This document shows positions 7,928 to 15,333 of a stretch of 64,000 nucleotides of DNA, in pieces. Made by a program: the position numbers and the translations under genes. The DNA comes from Cerina sp048266425 (lineage in GTDB: Bacteria > Bacteroidota > Bacteroidia > Flavobacteriales > Flavobacteriaceae). The first letter of the stretch is position 1; each line of letters opens with the position of its first letter. The stretch spans positions 62,001 through 126,000 of the forward strand of contig JBLWZN010000003.1 in NCBI GenBank assembly GCA_048266425.1. Direction: 5' to 3'. The notes beneath the pieces are model-generated. The model made no database searches, was not told the origin of the DNA, and saw only the letters and a list, made by a program, of their open reading frames with translations.

Positions 7928-7935
7928 CAAAGATA
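7928..7935 (-). promoter_or_regulatory. Candidate -7 box of the sensor kinase operon
   Basis: On the minus strand this reads TATCTTTG, an exact TAnnTTTG match, 18 bases before the chosen kinase start. It overlaps the alternative upstream TTG start and so helps decide against it. Confidence 0.5.
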
Positions 7936-8033
7936 ACGTAATTACTACAAAAATATTCTATGGGATGCTCTGGTTAAAATTATGATGATATGCTTAACTT
8001 TAACCTTTAAACCAATTCAAATAGAAAAAGCAC

Positions 8034-9038
8034 ATGGCAAACTACGAGGCGGCTCCAGAGAGATACGGGACTATGAAATACAGGCGCTGTGGCCATAGCG
8101 GAATAGATCTTCCGATGATATCCTTGGGGCTGTGGCACAATTTTGGGGATGTGGACAATTTTGACAACGCCGGTGAGCTGCTTAGAACTGCTTTTGACAA
8201 TGGGATCAACCATTTTGATCTGGCCAACAATTATGGACCGCCCTACGGATCGGCGGAGAGGAATTTCGGTAAAATATTTAAAAGGGATTTTAAGCCCTAC
8301 CGGGACGAACTCCTTATCTCTACTAAAGCGGGTTATGATATGTGGGCCGGTCCCTATGGGGATTTCGGCTCCAGAAAATACTTGATTGCCAGTTTAGATC
8401 AGTCCCTAAAAAGGATGGGATTGGAGTATGTCGATATTTTTTATCACCATAGACCCGACCCAAAAACGCCTTTGCAGGAAACCATGGGAGCCCTGGACCA
8501 AATTGTGGGACAAGGAAAGGCCTTGTATGTTGGGTTATCCAATTATGGGCCGGAGGACACCAAACGGGCTTCGGAGATTCTAAAAAGTAAGGGCACTCCC
8601 TTTTTGATTCATCAACCCCGATATAATATGATGGATCGTTGGGTAGAGGATGGTCTATTGGATACTTTGGAGCACGAAGGAGTGGGAGCCATAGTCTTTT
8701 CACCCTTAAAACAGGGCATTCTGACCTCCAAATATTTGAAGGGGATACCCGAGGATTCCAGGGTGGCCAAAGGCGGGTATTTGCAGAAATCCCATCTGGA
8801 GCCACACCTTATAAAACAGGCCCAGAAATTAAACGAAATTGCCAAAAAACGGAACCAGACCTTGGCGCAAATGGCTATTGCCTGGTTGCTTAAGGATAAA
8901 AGGGTTACCTCGGTGTTGATCGGTGCGAGTAAGGTTTCCCAATTGAAGGACAATCTGGAAACCCTGCATCATCTGGAATTTACCAAGGAAGAACTGGATG
9001 CGATAGAGCTAATTTTAAGGGAGAACAAAAATCAGTAG
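8034..9038 (+). CDS. Aldo/keto reductase, YghZ (L-glyceraldehyde-3-phosphate reductase) type
   Basis: A 334-residue NADPH-dependent reductase with a TIM barrel. It starts MANYEAAPERYGTMKYRRCG, close to the YghZ/Gpr subfamily, which also shows the LGLWHNFGD block. The catalytic tetrad is visible: Asp and Tyr in HFDLANNYGPPYGSAERNFG (near residues 60-79), Lys in ISTKAGYDMW (near 98), His in FYHHRPDP (near 139). YghZ reduces L-glyceraldehyde 3-phosphate and other aldehydes, and some relatives are annotated as K+ channel beta-like subunits. The true substrate is unknown. Confidence 0.88.
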   Translation: MANYEAAPERYGTMKYRRCGHSGIDLPMISLGLWHNFGDVDNFDNAGELLRTAFDNGINHFDLANNYGPPYGSAERNFGKIFKRDFKPYRDELLISTKAGYDMWAGPYGDFGSRKYLIASLDQSLKRMGLEYVDIFYHHRPDPKTPLQETMGALDQIVGQGKALYVGLSNYGPEDTKRASEILKSKGTPFLIHQPRYNMMDRWVEDGLLDTLEHEGVGAIVFSPLKQGILTSKYLKGIPEDSRVAKGGYLQKSHLEPHLIKQAQKLNEIAKKRNQTLAQMAIAWLLKDKRVTSVLIGASKVSQLKDNLETLHHLEFTKEELDAIELILRENKNQ

Positions 9039-9118
9039 ATATATATTAGCATAAAACGAGTCCTTGGTCTCCAATTCAAGATAACCAACTGGGCTGTCCA
9101 GAATGGTCTTAACAGCTA

Positions 9119-9640
9119 TTACTTTCCATTAAAAAAAGGAAAGAATTCCTCCTTATATTCCCATGCCTTAAGGATAAATAGACCCAAATAGACCATGGTG
9201 ACCACAAATTTTACAAAGGTTCCGGTCAAAAAACCCATAAAGGAACCGAAGGCCGCCCTTAAAGCAGTTTTTCCGTTCGCCCTGTTCATCAACTCCCCGA
9301 TCAACGCCCCTAAAAAGGGCCAAACGATTATCCCCAAAAAGCCAAGGATGGGAAAAAATATGGCCACCAGCAATCCAATGGTGGTACCTACGACTCCGGC
9401 CTTGGTGCCACCGAATTTCTTGGTGCCTACCGCTGGTATAATATAATCCAGAACCACTACGACAAAGGCTATGGCAAACGTTGCGACCAGTAAGATCCAA
9501 TCGTTGGGGACCGCCTGGGTAAGGTAAAGTAGGAGCAGGCCAAGCCAGCTTATTGGTGGTCCGGGCAGAACTGGCAAAAAACTACCGGCAATTCCGACCA
9601 ACATCATTATGAAACCTAAAATGAGTAAGACTATATCCAT
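9119..9640 (-). CDS. DUF456-family membrane protein
   Basis: A 173-residue integral membrane protein with about four to five helices. The GSFLPVLPGPPISWLGLLLLYL segment near residue 18 and the glycine-rich ATFAIAFVVVVLDYIIPAVGTKKFGGTKAG segment near residues 53-83 are diagnostic of DUF456. The function is not established. It is a single gene between two rightward units. Confidence 0.85.
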   Translation of the reverse strand: MDIVLLILGFIMMLVGIAGSFLPVLPGPPISWLGLLLLYLTQAVPNDWILLVATFAIAFVVVVLDYIIPAVGTKKFGGTKAGVVGTTIGLLVAIFFPILGFLGIIVWPFLGALIGELMNRANGKTALRAAFGSFMGFLTGTFVKFVVTMVYLGLFILKAWEYKEEFFPFFNGK

Positions 9641-9809
9641 CCCTCTTTTTTATGATGGCGCAAATATAGGGAGGATTCGTGATTTACGTTAGGGAAAATT
9701 GAACTTCCAATGGCAGTGCTATGCTTGCAGTAATGACGTTCGGCTTGTCTTGAAGGGGGAGCAGTCCATGAAGGTATTTATTTTTTGAGATCATTGGATT
9801 CGATTTTAT

Positions 9810-9843
9810 AACTAAAAAATTAGTTTAAACTAAATATTTAGTT
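9810..9843 (+). promoter_or_regulatory. Tandem operator for a BlaI-type repressor
   Basis: Two 16-bp inverted repeats share the half-site AACTAA/TTAGTT with a 4-base spacer: AACTAA-AAAA-TTAGTT at 9810-9825 and the perfect palindrome AACTAA-ATAT-TTAGTT at 9828-9843. They are 18 bp apart centre to centre, and their inner halves also form the palindrome TTAGTTTAAACTAA (9820-9833). The second site touches the -7 box at 9843-9850, so binding would block transcription. The downstream winged-helix gene is the obvious binder, by analogy with BlaI/MecI autoregulation. Confidence 0.65.
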
Positions 9844-9850
9844 ATATTTG
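9843..9850 (+). promoter_or_regulatory. -7 box of the blaI-like operon
   Basis: TATATTTG matches TAnnTTTG exactly and overlaps the end of the second operator by one base. Confidence 0.55.
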
Positions 9851-10059
9851 TAGGGGAAAGGAAAAGTTTTATTGGGATTTCTGGAGAGGCCATTTAAAAT
9901 AATGTCATGCCGAGCGCAGTCGAAGCAGAGCTGATAACTTGAAAATGAACAAAGGGATTCCCTCTGAAGTTTATCATGGGCGAAGCAGGAACACTTTTGA
10001 TAATGGAAATAAAAAACAAAGAGATTCCCTCCTTCGAGGGAATGAATAAAAGATAATCT

Positions 10060-10422
10060 ATGAAACAACTTACTAAAGCCGAAGAAGAGGTCATGCAGAT
10101 CCTGTGGCAATTGGAAAACTGCAATGTGGCCTCCATAATTGAAGAACTGCCAGAGCCCAAACCGGCCTACAACACGGTATCCACCATCGTAAGGATCTTG
10201 GAAAGCAAAGGGTTTGTTGACCATGAGAAGGAGGGAAAGGGCCATATCTACTTTCCGTTGGTAAAAAAATCGGAGTACAGCAACGCTTCTATCAACAAGT
10301 TGATGGATGGCTATTTTCAGGGTTCGTTTAAAAGTATGGTATCCTTTTTTATGAAAAAGAACGATATAAGTATCAACGAACTGGAGACGATAATGAAGGA
10401 AATTAAAAAAGGGGAAAAATGA
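10060..10422 (+). CDS. BlaI/MecI/CopY-family transcriptional repressor
   Basis: A 120-residue winged-helix repressor. MKQLTKAEEEVMQILWQLE at the start, then YNTVSTIVRILESKGFVDHEKEG near residues 44-66, are the classic BlaI/MecI DNA-binding features. The C-terminal half (SMVSFFMKKNDISINELETI) is the dimerisation part. The stop overlaps the start of the M56 peptidase gene by 4 bases (ATGA), so the two are translationally coupled. In staphylococci such pairs control beta-lactam resistance. In Bacteroidota the signal is usually unknown, and no beta-lactamase is present here. Confidence 0.9.
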   Translation: MKQLTKAEEEVMQILWQLENCNVASIIEELPEPKPAYNTVSTIVRILESKGFVDHEKEGKGHIYFPLVKKSEYSNASINKLMDGYFQGSFKSMVSFFMKKNDISINELETIMKEIKKGEK

Positions 10423-11606
10423 TACGGTATATCCTGGAGTGCATCGCCTTTCAGTTGCTTTTTCTTGCAATCTACGACGTGTTCCTGAAAAAAGAGACTT
10501 TTTTTCAGTGGAATCGAAGCTATCTTATTGGAACATACCTCCTTTCCTTGGCACTGCCGTGGATAAAGCTAGAAGTCTTGAAGAGCGCCGTTCCCGAAGG
10601 TTATACCATCAACCCGCAGTTTTTTATACAGATGGAGGAAATAATTCTAACGCCAAACAATTCGCAAGGATTGCAATGGGCTACTGTTCCTTGGGGATAT
10701 GTAGTTCTCTTTGGCGGAATGTTCCTGGCCACTATCTTGTTGGGATATAAGATGCTGCAACTCTATAGGTTGCGAAAAATTGGTAGGACTGTCCGCTTCT
10801 CCGACTTCCTTAAGGTGATTGTCCCCAATAGCGAAGTCGCCTTTTCATTTTTCAGGTCTATTTTCCTAGGGGAAAAGGTTGTCGAGGCCGATCATGAGGG
10901 AATTATTCAACATGAATTGGTCCATATTAAACAAAGGCACTCGTTGGACCTGTTATTTTTTGAGCTGATGCGGATCGTTGGCTGGTTCAACCCTTTGGTC
11001 TATATCTATCAAAACCGGATTTCCGAAATGCACGAGTTCATCGCCGATGCACAGGTAACGAAAACCCATAAAAAGGAGCAATATCAGTTGCTGTTGTCCC
11101 AGGTGTTCCAAACCCAAAATATATCTTTCATCAATCAATTTCATCAATCATCATTAATCAAAAAACGAATCGTCATGTTAACAAAGGCAAAATCAAAACA
11201 AATTTTAAAGCTGAAGTATTTAGTATTGGCCCCTGTAGTAATGGCCATGTTGGTGTATTCTTCTTGTCAGCAGGATGGGAATGCCACCCTGTCGGATTCC
11301 AAATTATCGGGCACAGAAATAGTTGTAGGAAATTTGGACAATCTGTCCCAACAGGAGGAGGACCTTATTTTTTCTAGACTTAAGGATCTTTCAGTAAATT
11401 CAGAGCCATGGGAGTTAACGGTTCGAGATAGTCGTTCCACGGTGCAGTTTACAAACTCTGATGGTAAATCAGGAATATCTGGACCTAACGGGGAAATGAT
11501 CAATGCCAGGATGCTAATCGATTTTAAGGATGCACAAAGGAATTTTAGCAATTTTAGGGAAAAGGGAGTAGGGATGGAAAAAGCGATAAAACTGGAAATG
11601 AACTAA
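10419..11606 (+). CDS. M56-family (BlaR1-like) membrane metallopeptidase
   Basis: A 395-residue sensor protease. Several N-terminal membrane helices (residues ~1-110) precede the zinc motif HELVH at 165-169 and the second motif EMHEFIADA near 205. A further helix near 270-285 (LVLAPVVMAMLVYSSC) leads into a periplasmic region. By analogy to BlaR1 it would sense a periplasmic signal and trigger loss of the BlaI-like repressor. Relatives in Bacteroidota usually continue directly into a TonB C-terminal domain. Here the frame ends at 11606 and that domain follows in another frame. Confidence 0.88.
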   Translation: MIRYILECIAFQLLFLAIYDVFLKKETFFQWNRSYLIGTYLLSLALPWIKLEVLKSAVPEGYTINPQFFIQMEEIILTPNNSQGLQWATVPWGYVVLFGGMFLATILLGYKMLQLYRLRKIGRTVRFSDFLKVIVPNSEVAFSFFRSIFLGEKVVEADHEGIIQHELVHIKQRHSLDLLFFELMRIVGWFNPLVYIYQNRISEMHEFIADAQVTKTHKKEQYQLLLSQVFQTQNISFINQFHQSSLIKKRIVMLTKAKSKQILKLKYLVLAPVVMAMLVYSSCQQDGNATLSDSKLSGTEIVVGNLDNLSQQEEDLIFSRLKDLSVNSEPWELTVRDSRSTVQFTNSDGKSGISGPNGEMINARMLIDFKDAQRNFSNFREKGVGMEKAIKLEMN

Positions 11607-11629
11607 TCTCAATCATAGAAGGTGATGAA

Positions 11630-11971
11630 GTGCCTTTTGCGGTAGTAGATGAGGTACCGGTCTTTCCAGGGTGTGAAAACGCCGAGGATAAACGGGAATG
11701 TTTTAACGAAATGATGCAAAAGCACATCATGAAAAATTTCAACTACCCCAAAGAAGCACAAGATCGGGGAATACAAGGTAGGGTTGCAGTTATGTTCACC
11801 ATAGACGAGGAAGGCAATATTACAAATATTAGGAAGCGTGGTCCTGACAAATTACTAGAGGACGAGGTGGACCGCATTATCTCTAAACTTCCCAAAATGA
11901 CTCCTGGAAAGGAGAAGGGAAAGGCGGTAAGGGTTCCCTTTTCTATCCCTATTACTTTTAAGTTGCAATAG
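11630..11971 (+). CDS. TonB C-terminal domain protein, probably split from the M56 peptidase
   Basis: A 113-residue frame with GTG start. VPFAVVDEVPVFPGCE is the usual linker motif in M56-TonB fusions, followed by NFNYPKEAQDRGIQGRVAVMFTIDEEGNITNI and a TonB-type end (VRVPFSIPITFKL). The frame is already open from 11558, so the coding sequences overlap in two frames from 11558 to 11606. A one-step frameshift there would give a single ~510-residue fusion. Either this is a frameshift (real or sequencing error) or the gene is truly split and translated by coupling. It has no signal peptide of its own, which favours a broken fusion. Confidence 0.7.
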   Translation: MPFAVVDEVPVFPGCENAEDKRECFNEMMQKHIMKNFNYPKEAQDRGIQGRVAVMFTIDEEGNITNIRKRGPDKLLEDEVDRIISKLPKMTPGKEKGKAVRVPFSIPITFKLQ

Positions 11972-11998
11972 AGTTTTAGGATATTTCAACCTACAAAA

Positions 11999-12031
11999 AG
12001 ACCCCAAAGGTTTCAAAAACCTTTGGGGTCT
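11999..12031 (+). terminator. Strong hairpin terminator after the TonB-domain gene
   Basis: AGACCCCAAAGGTTT (11999-12013) pairs perfectly with AAACCTTTGGGGTCT (12017-12031) across a 3-base loop. It is preceded by an A-run and followed by a weak T-tract. It can serve both strands and separates the M56 operon from the convergent xyl genes. Confidence 0.85.
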
Positions 12032-12172
12032 AGTTTAATGATTGCCATCCGCTGTTCGCCATCTACTTTGTGCTTAATATAAAGCGTATAGCGCAAAGCG
12101 ATTGGCTGAAAGCAAAATGGATTTCAATCGTTTTTTTTAAATAAAATACCTGGGTTCGCGGGCTTCTTTGGC

Positions 12173-13498
12173 CTATATATACTGGTTGATAATATTCTCG
12201 AACAATTCCTGCTTCCCGCTCTGCAGTTCCAGTTCCCCATTTTCTTGGGCGATCTTGTACAGGTCGGTAAAGGCCAGCTTTCCATTTTCGAAATCCTTGC
12301 CCTTTCCGGAATCGAAGGAACTGTATCTTTTCTTCCTAAGCTCATCATAGGAAGAGGAGGAGATGATCTTGTCCGCGACGACCAAAGCCCTTGCAAAGGT
12401 ATCCACCCCGCCGATGTGCGCATGGAACACATCGTCCATATCGGTGGAGTTCCTTCGTATCTTGGCATCGAAGTTGATCCCTCCGCCCTTCAGTCCGCCG
12501 GCTTTGAGGAAGACGAGCATGGCCTCGGTGATCTCCCCGATGTTGTTGGGGAATTGGTCCGTATCCCAGCCGTTCTGGTAATCGCCCCGGTTGGCGTCCA
12601 AGCTTCCCAACATGCCGTGCGAAGCGGCCATTTCCATCTCGTGCTGCATGGTGTGGTTGGCCAAGGTGGCGTGGTTGAATTCCAGATTGATCTTAAAATC
12701 GTCCTGCAGGCCGTATTGGTGCAGGAAGCCCACTACCGTGGCGGCATCAAAATCGTATTGGTGCTTCATGGGCTCCATGGGCTTGGGCTCGATAAAGAAG
12801 TTGCCCTTAAAGCCCTGTGCACGGGCGTAGTCCCTCGCCATGCCCAAAAAGCGGCCCATATGGTCCAGCTCCCGCTTCATATCCGTGTTCAGCAGGGACA
12901 TGTAGCCCTCGCGTCCGCCCCAGAAAACGTAGTTCTCCCCGTTGAGGGCAATGGTGGCGTCCAGGGCCAATTTTATCTGTCCCCCGGCCCTGGCCAGCAC
13001 ATTGAAATCGGGATTGGTGGCCGCCCCGTTCATATATCTAGGATTGGAAAAGCAATTGGCGGTCCCCCAAAGCAGTTTAACGCCCGAAGCCGATTTTTTC
13101 TCCTTAAGGTAGTCCACAATGGTGGCCAATCTTTTTTCGGATTCCGCAAAGGTTGGGGCTTCCTGTACCAGGTCGAAATCGTGGAAACAGAAATAGTCGA
13201 AGCCCAGTTTGGTGATAAACTCAAAAGCGGCATCGGCCTTTTCCTTGGCCGCTTTGATCGGGTCGTTGCTCTGGTCCCATGGAAAATTCTGCGTCCCTGG
13301 CCCGAACGGATCGGCCCCCTGGCCGCAGAAGGTGTGCCAATAGGCCACGGCAAACTTAAAATGCTCCCGCATGGTCTTGCCGGCCACCACTTGCTCCGGG
13401 TTATAGAATTTATAGGCCAACGGGTTTTTGGATTCCTTGCCCTCGAATTTGATCTCGCCGATCCCTTTAAAATATTCCTTGTCTCCTATTGTTGCCAT
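12173..13498 (-). CDS. xylA: Xylose isomerase
   Basis: A 441-residue cytoplasmic enzyme converting D-xylose to D-xylulose. The N-terminus (GDKEYFKGIGEIKFEGKESKNPLAYKFYNPEQVV) and length identify the class II isomerases. WGGREGY (near residue 193), FFIEPKPMEP (near 235) and LEFNHATLANH (near 270) carry the active-site and metal ligands. The catalytic His-Asp region is FCFHDFDLVQEAP near residue 103. Codon composition is richer in G+C than the flanks (35 of 60 bases at 12781-12840), as is common in highly expressed genes. It is downstream of xylB on the same strand. Confidence 0.97.
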   Translation of the reverse strand: MATIGDKEYFKGIGEIKFEGKESKNPLAYKFYNPEQVVAGKTMREHFKFAVAYWHTFCGQGADPFGPGTQNFPWDQSNDPIKAAKEKADAAFEFITKLGFDYFCFHDFDLVQEAPTFAESEKRLATIVDYLKEKKSASGVKLLWGTANCFSNPRYMNGAATNPDFNVLARAGGQIKLALDATIALNGENYVFWGGREGYMSLLNTDMKRELDHMGRFLGMARDYARAQGFKGNFFIEPKPMEPMKHQYDFDAATVVGFLHQYGLQDDFKINLEFNHATLANHTMQHEMEMAASHGMLGSLDANRGDYQNGWDTDQFPNNIGEITEAMLVFLKAGGLKGGGINFDAKIRRNSTDMDDVFHAHIGGVDTFARALVVADKIISSSSYDELRKKRYSSFDSGKGKDFENGKLAFTDLYKIAQENGELELQSGKQELFENIINQYI

Positions 13499-13646
13499 TT
13501 TTTTCGTTATTAAATTACTAAGTTATTTGGTTACTGGGTTAATAGTTAATAGTATTTTGTGTCTACTGGACTGCCTACTTCGCACTTTTTTTGATTTGTT
13601 TTTTGGGATATCAAGTTACGGTGTTATTAGGTTATTGAGTTAATAG

Positions 13647-15134
13647 CTATTGGTTAAGGGTCAATCGTATTTCCAGCTCCTTTTTCCATTTATCGTATGC
13701 GGTCCTATAGGCCTCGGTATCTATGGAAGGCTTATAGCTCATTACATAATCATTGTCCATAATCTGCTTGCCATAAGTATCAAAATCCCCATTTACCAAA
13801 ACACAGGCCCTGGCGGCACCGATGGCCCCGGTAGTATCGTAAATTTCTATTTCCTGGCCTATAAGCGTCGAAACGGTATTGGAGAATATGTCCGATCGGT
13901 AAAGATTGTCATTGCCCGCCCGTATCACGGTTGCCTTTATGCCATCGGAACGCAGTATTTCCATACCGTAAACAAAGGAAAACGCTATTCCTTCCAAGGC
14001 CGCACGACATAAATGTGCCTTATTGTGGTTGTTGAGGTTGATATTGCCAATATGGGTACCCAGTTCCTTGTTGTTGAGCATGCGTTCGGCCCCGTTGCCA
14101 AAGGGAAGGATGGTGACCCCGTTCGACCCGATCTGCACCGATGCCGCCAATTCGTTCATTTCCTCATAGGAAGAAACGTTGAGGTTGTCCTTTAGCCATC
14201 GGTATTGTATACCCGCCCCGTTGATGCAGAGCAGTTTGCCAATACGGGCCTGTTTGTCATTATAATTTACATGGACGAAATTGTTGACACGCGCGCTTTC
14301 CTTTACGGATAGATTGTCGGTAACTGCGTAAATGACTCCCGAAGTCCCACCTGTGGAAGCAACTTCCCCTGGATTGAAGACATTTAGGGATAGGGCATTG
14401 TTGGGCTGGTCGCCGGCCCGGTAAAGAATTGGTGTACCTTCCGCCAGACCGGTTGCTGCAGCTCCATGAGTGGAAACCACGCCCTGTACGTCAAACGTGC
14501 CTTTAATTTCTGGCACCAAACTTTCGTCGATACCATAATGGTCCAAAAGCCAGTCGGCGATGGAATTTTTTGAAAAATCCCAAAAAATGCCTTCCGAAAG
14601 CCCCGAGGTAGTACTGCTAATGCTATTGCTAAGCTTGTAGGCGATATAATCCCCAGGCAGCATAAACTTATAAATTTTGGCATAGACCTCTGGTTCGTTT
14701 TCCTTGACCCATTTAAGCTTGGAGGCGGTAAAATTGGAAGGGGAGTTCAGAAGCTGGGTGACGCATTTTACTTCTCCCAGTTCCTTAAAGGCCGATTGGC
14801 CAATACCCACTGCGCGGCTATCGCACCAAATTATCGAATCCCGAAGTGGAATTCCGTCCCTGTCCACCACCACCAACCCGTGCATTTGATAGGAAATTCC
14901 AATTCCCGTGATATTTTTGGAATCAATATTGTTTTCTTCGAGAAGCCTTTTGGTGGCATTGCATACATGTTTCCACCATTCGTCCGGGTGCTGTTCGGCC
15001 CACCCGTTCCTTACGGCCTTCATTCCCATTTCGGTCTTGGGCTCGGTGACCAAGGCGACCCTCTTTCCTGTTGCTGTGTCGACTAATGCGGCCTTTATGG
15101 AGGAGCTCCCTATATCGTAACCAATGGAGTACAT
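13647..15134 (-). CDS. xylB: Xylulokinase (FGGY family)
   Basis: A 495-residue carbohydrate kinase that phosphorylates D-xylulose with ATP. The N-terminal IGYDIGSSSIKAALVD is the phosphate-1 motif of the ribokinase-like fold. GISYQMHGLVVVDRDGIPLRDSIIWCDSR near residues 80-110 is typical of XylB, and the GGTSGVIYAV and GAIGAARACVL motifs (near 263 and 440) complete the ATP site. It lies 148 bp upstream of xylA, with repeat-like AT words between. No xylose transporter or xylose regulator is next to the pair. Confidence 0.95.
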   Translation of the reverse strand: MYSIGYDIGSSSIKAALVDTATGKRVALVTEPKTEMGMKAVRNGWAEQHPDEWWKHVCNATKRLLEENNIDSKNITGIGISYQMHGLVVVDRDGIPLRDSIIWCDSRAVGIGQSAFKELGEVKCVTQLLNSPSNFTASKLKWVKENEPEVYAKIYKFMLPGDYIAYKLSNSISSTTSGLSEGIFWDFSKNSIADWLLDHYGIDESLVPEIKGTFDVQGVVSTHGAAATGLAEGTPILYRAGDQPNNALSLNVFNPGEVASTGGTSGVIYAVTDNLSVKESARVNNFVHVNYNDKQARIGKLLCINGAGIQYRWLKDNLNVSSYEEMNELAASVQIGSNGVTILPFGNGAERMLNNKELGTHIGNINLNNHNKAHLCRAALEGIAFSFVYGMEILRSDGIKATVIRAGNDNLYRSDIFSNTVSTLIGQEIEIYDTTGAIGAARACVLVNGDFDTYGKQIMDNDYVMSYKPSIDTEAYRTAYDKWKKELEIRLTLNQ

Positions 15135-15333
15135 TTTTTATTAGGGGTTAATGGTTAATGGTTTTTAAACCGAAGTGAAAGATATTGCTTTTATAGTTAT
15201 AGGACAAATGGTGATATCGTAATTGTGAAAAATCCGTCGTCGGCATCAAAGATTAACGAAAGATTAATTAACGGCTTACCTTCCCGATTCCCTGAAAGTT
15301 TAGTTAAATTGCGCGCCAATCTTTTGAAGAACA

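Larger units (their letters stand above)
9641..10059. other. Regulatory spacer upstream of the blaI-like gene
   Basis: This 419-bp stretch has no convincing gene. It contains the double operator/promoter (9810-9850), then an unusually long leader of about 200 bases. The leader includes a word of the type GTCATGCCGAGCGCAGTCG (9903-9921) and two loosely repeated blocks containing AGGGATTCCCTC and AGAGATTCCCTCC (about 9952 and 10020), which look like remnants of intergenic repeats. Confidence 0.7.

Noticed and set aside
7910..7930. Upstream TTG start for the sensor kinase
   Set aside because: It overlaps an exact -7 box, so the transcript would begin after it.
10060..11971. Beta-lactam resistance operon
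   Set aside because: BlaI and M56 proteins are present, but there is no beta-lactamase or PBP2a-like gene, and in this phylum such pairs regulate other functions.
12245..13513. A 422-codon open frame on the plus strand opposite xylA
   Set aside because: It lies fully antisense to a clear xylose isomerase. Its translation shows no recognisable motif and arises from the G+C-rich codon pattern of xylA.
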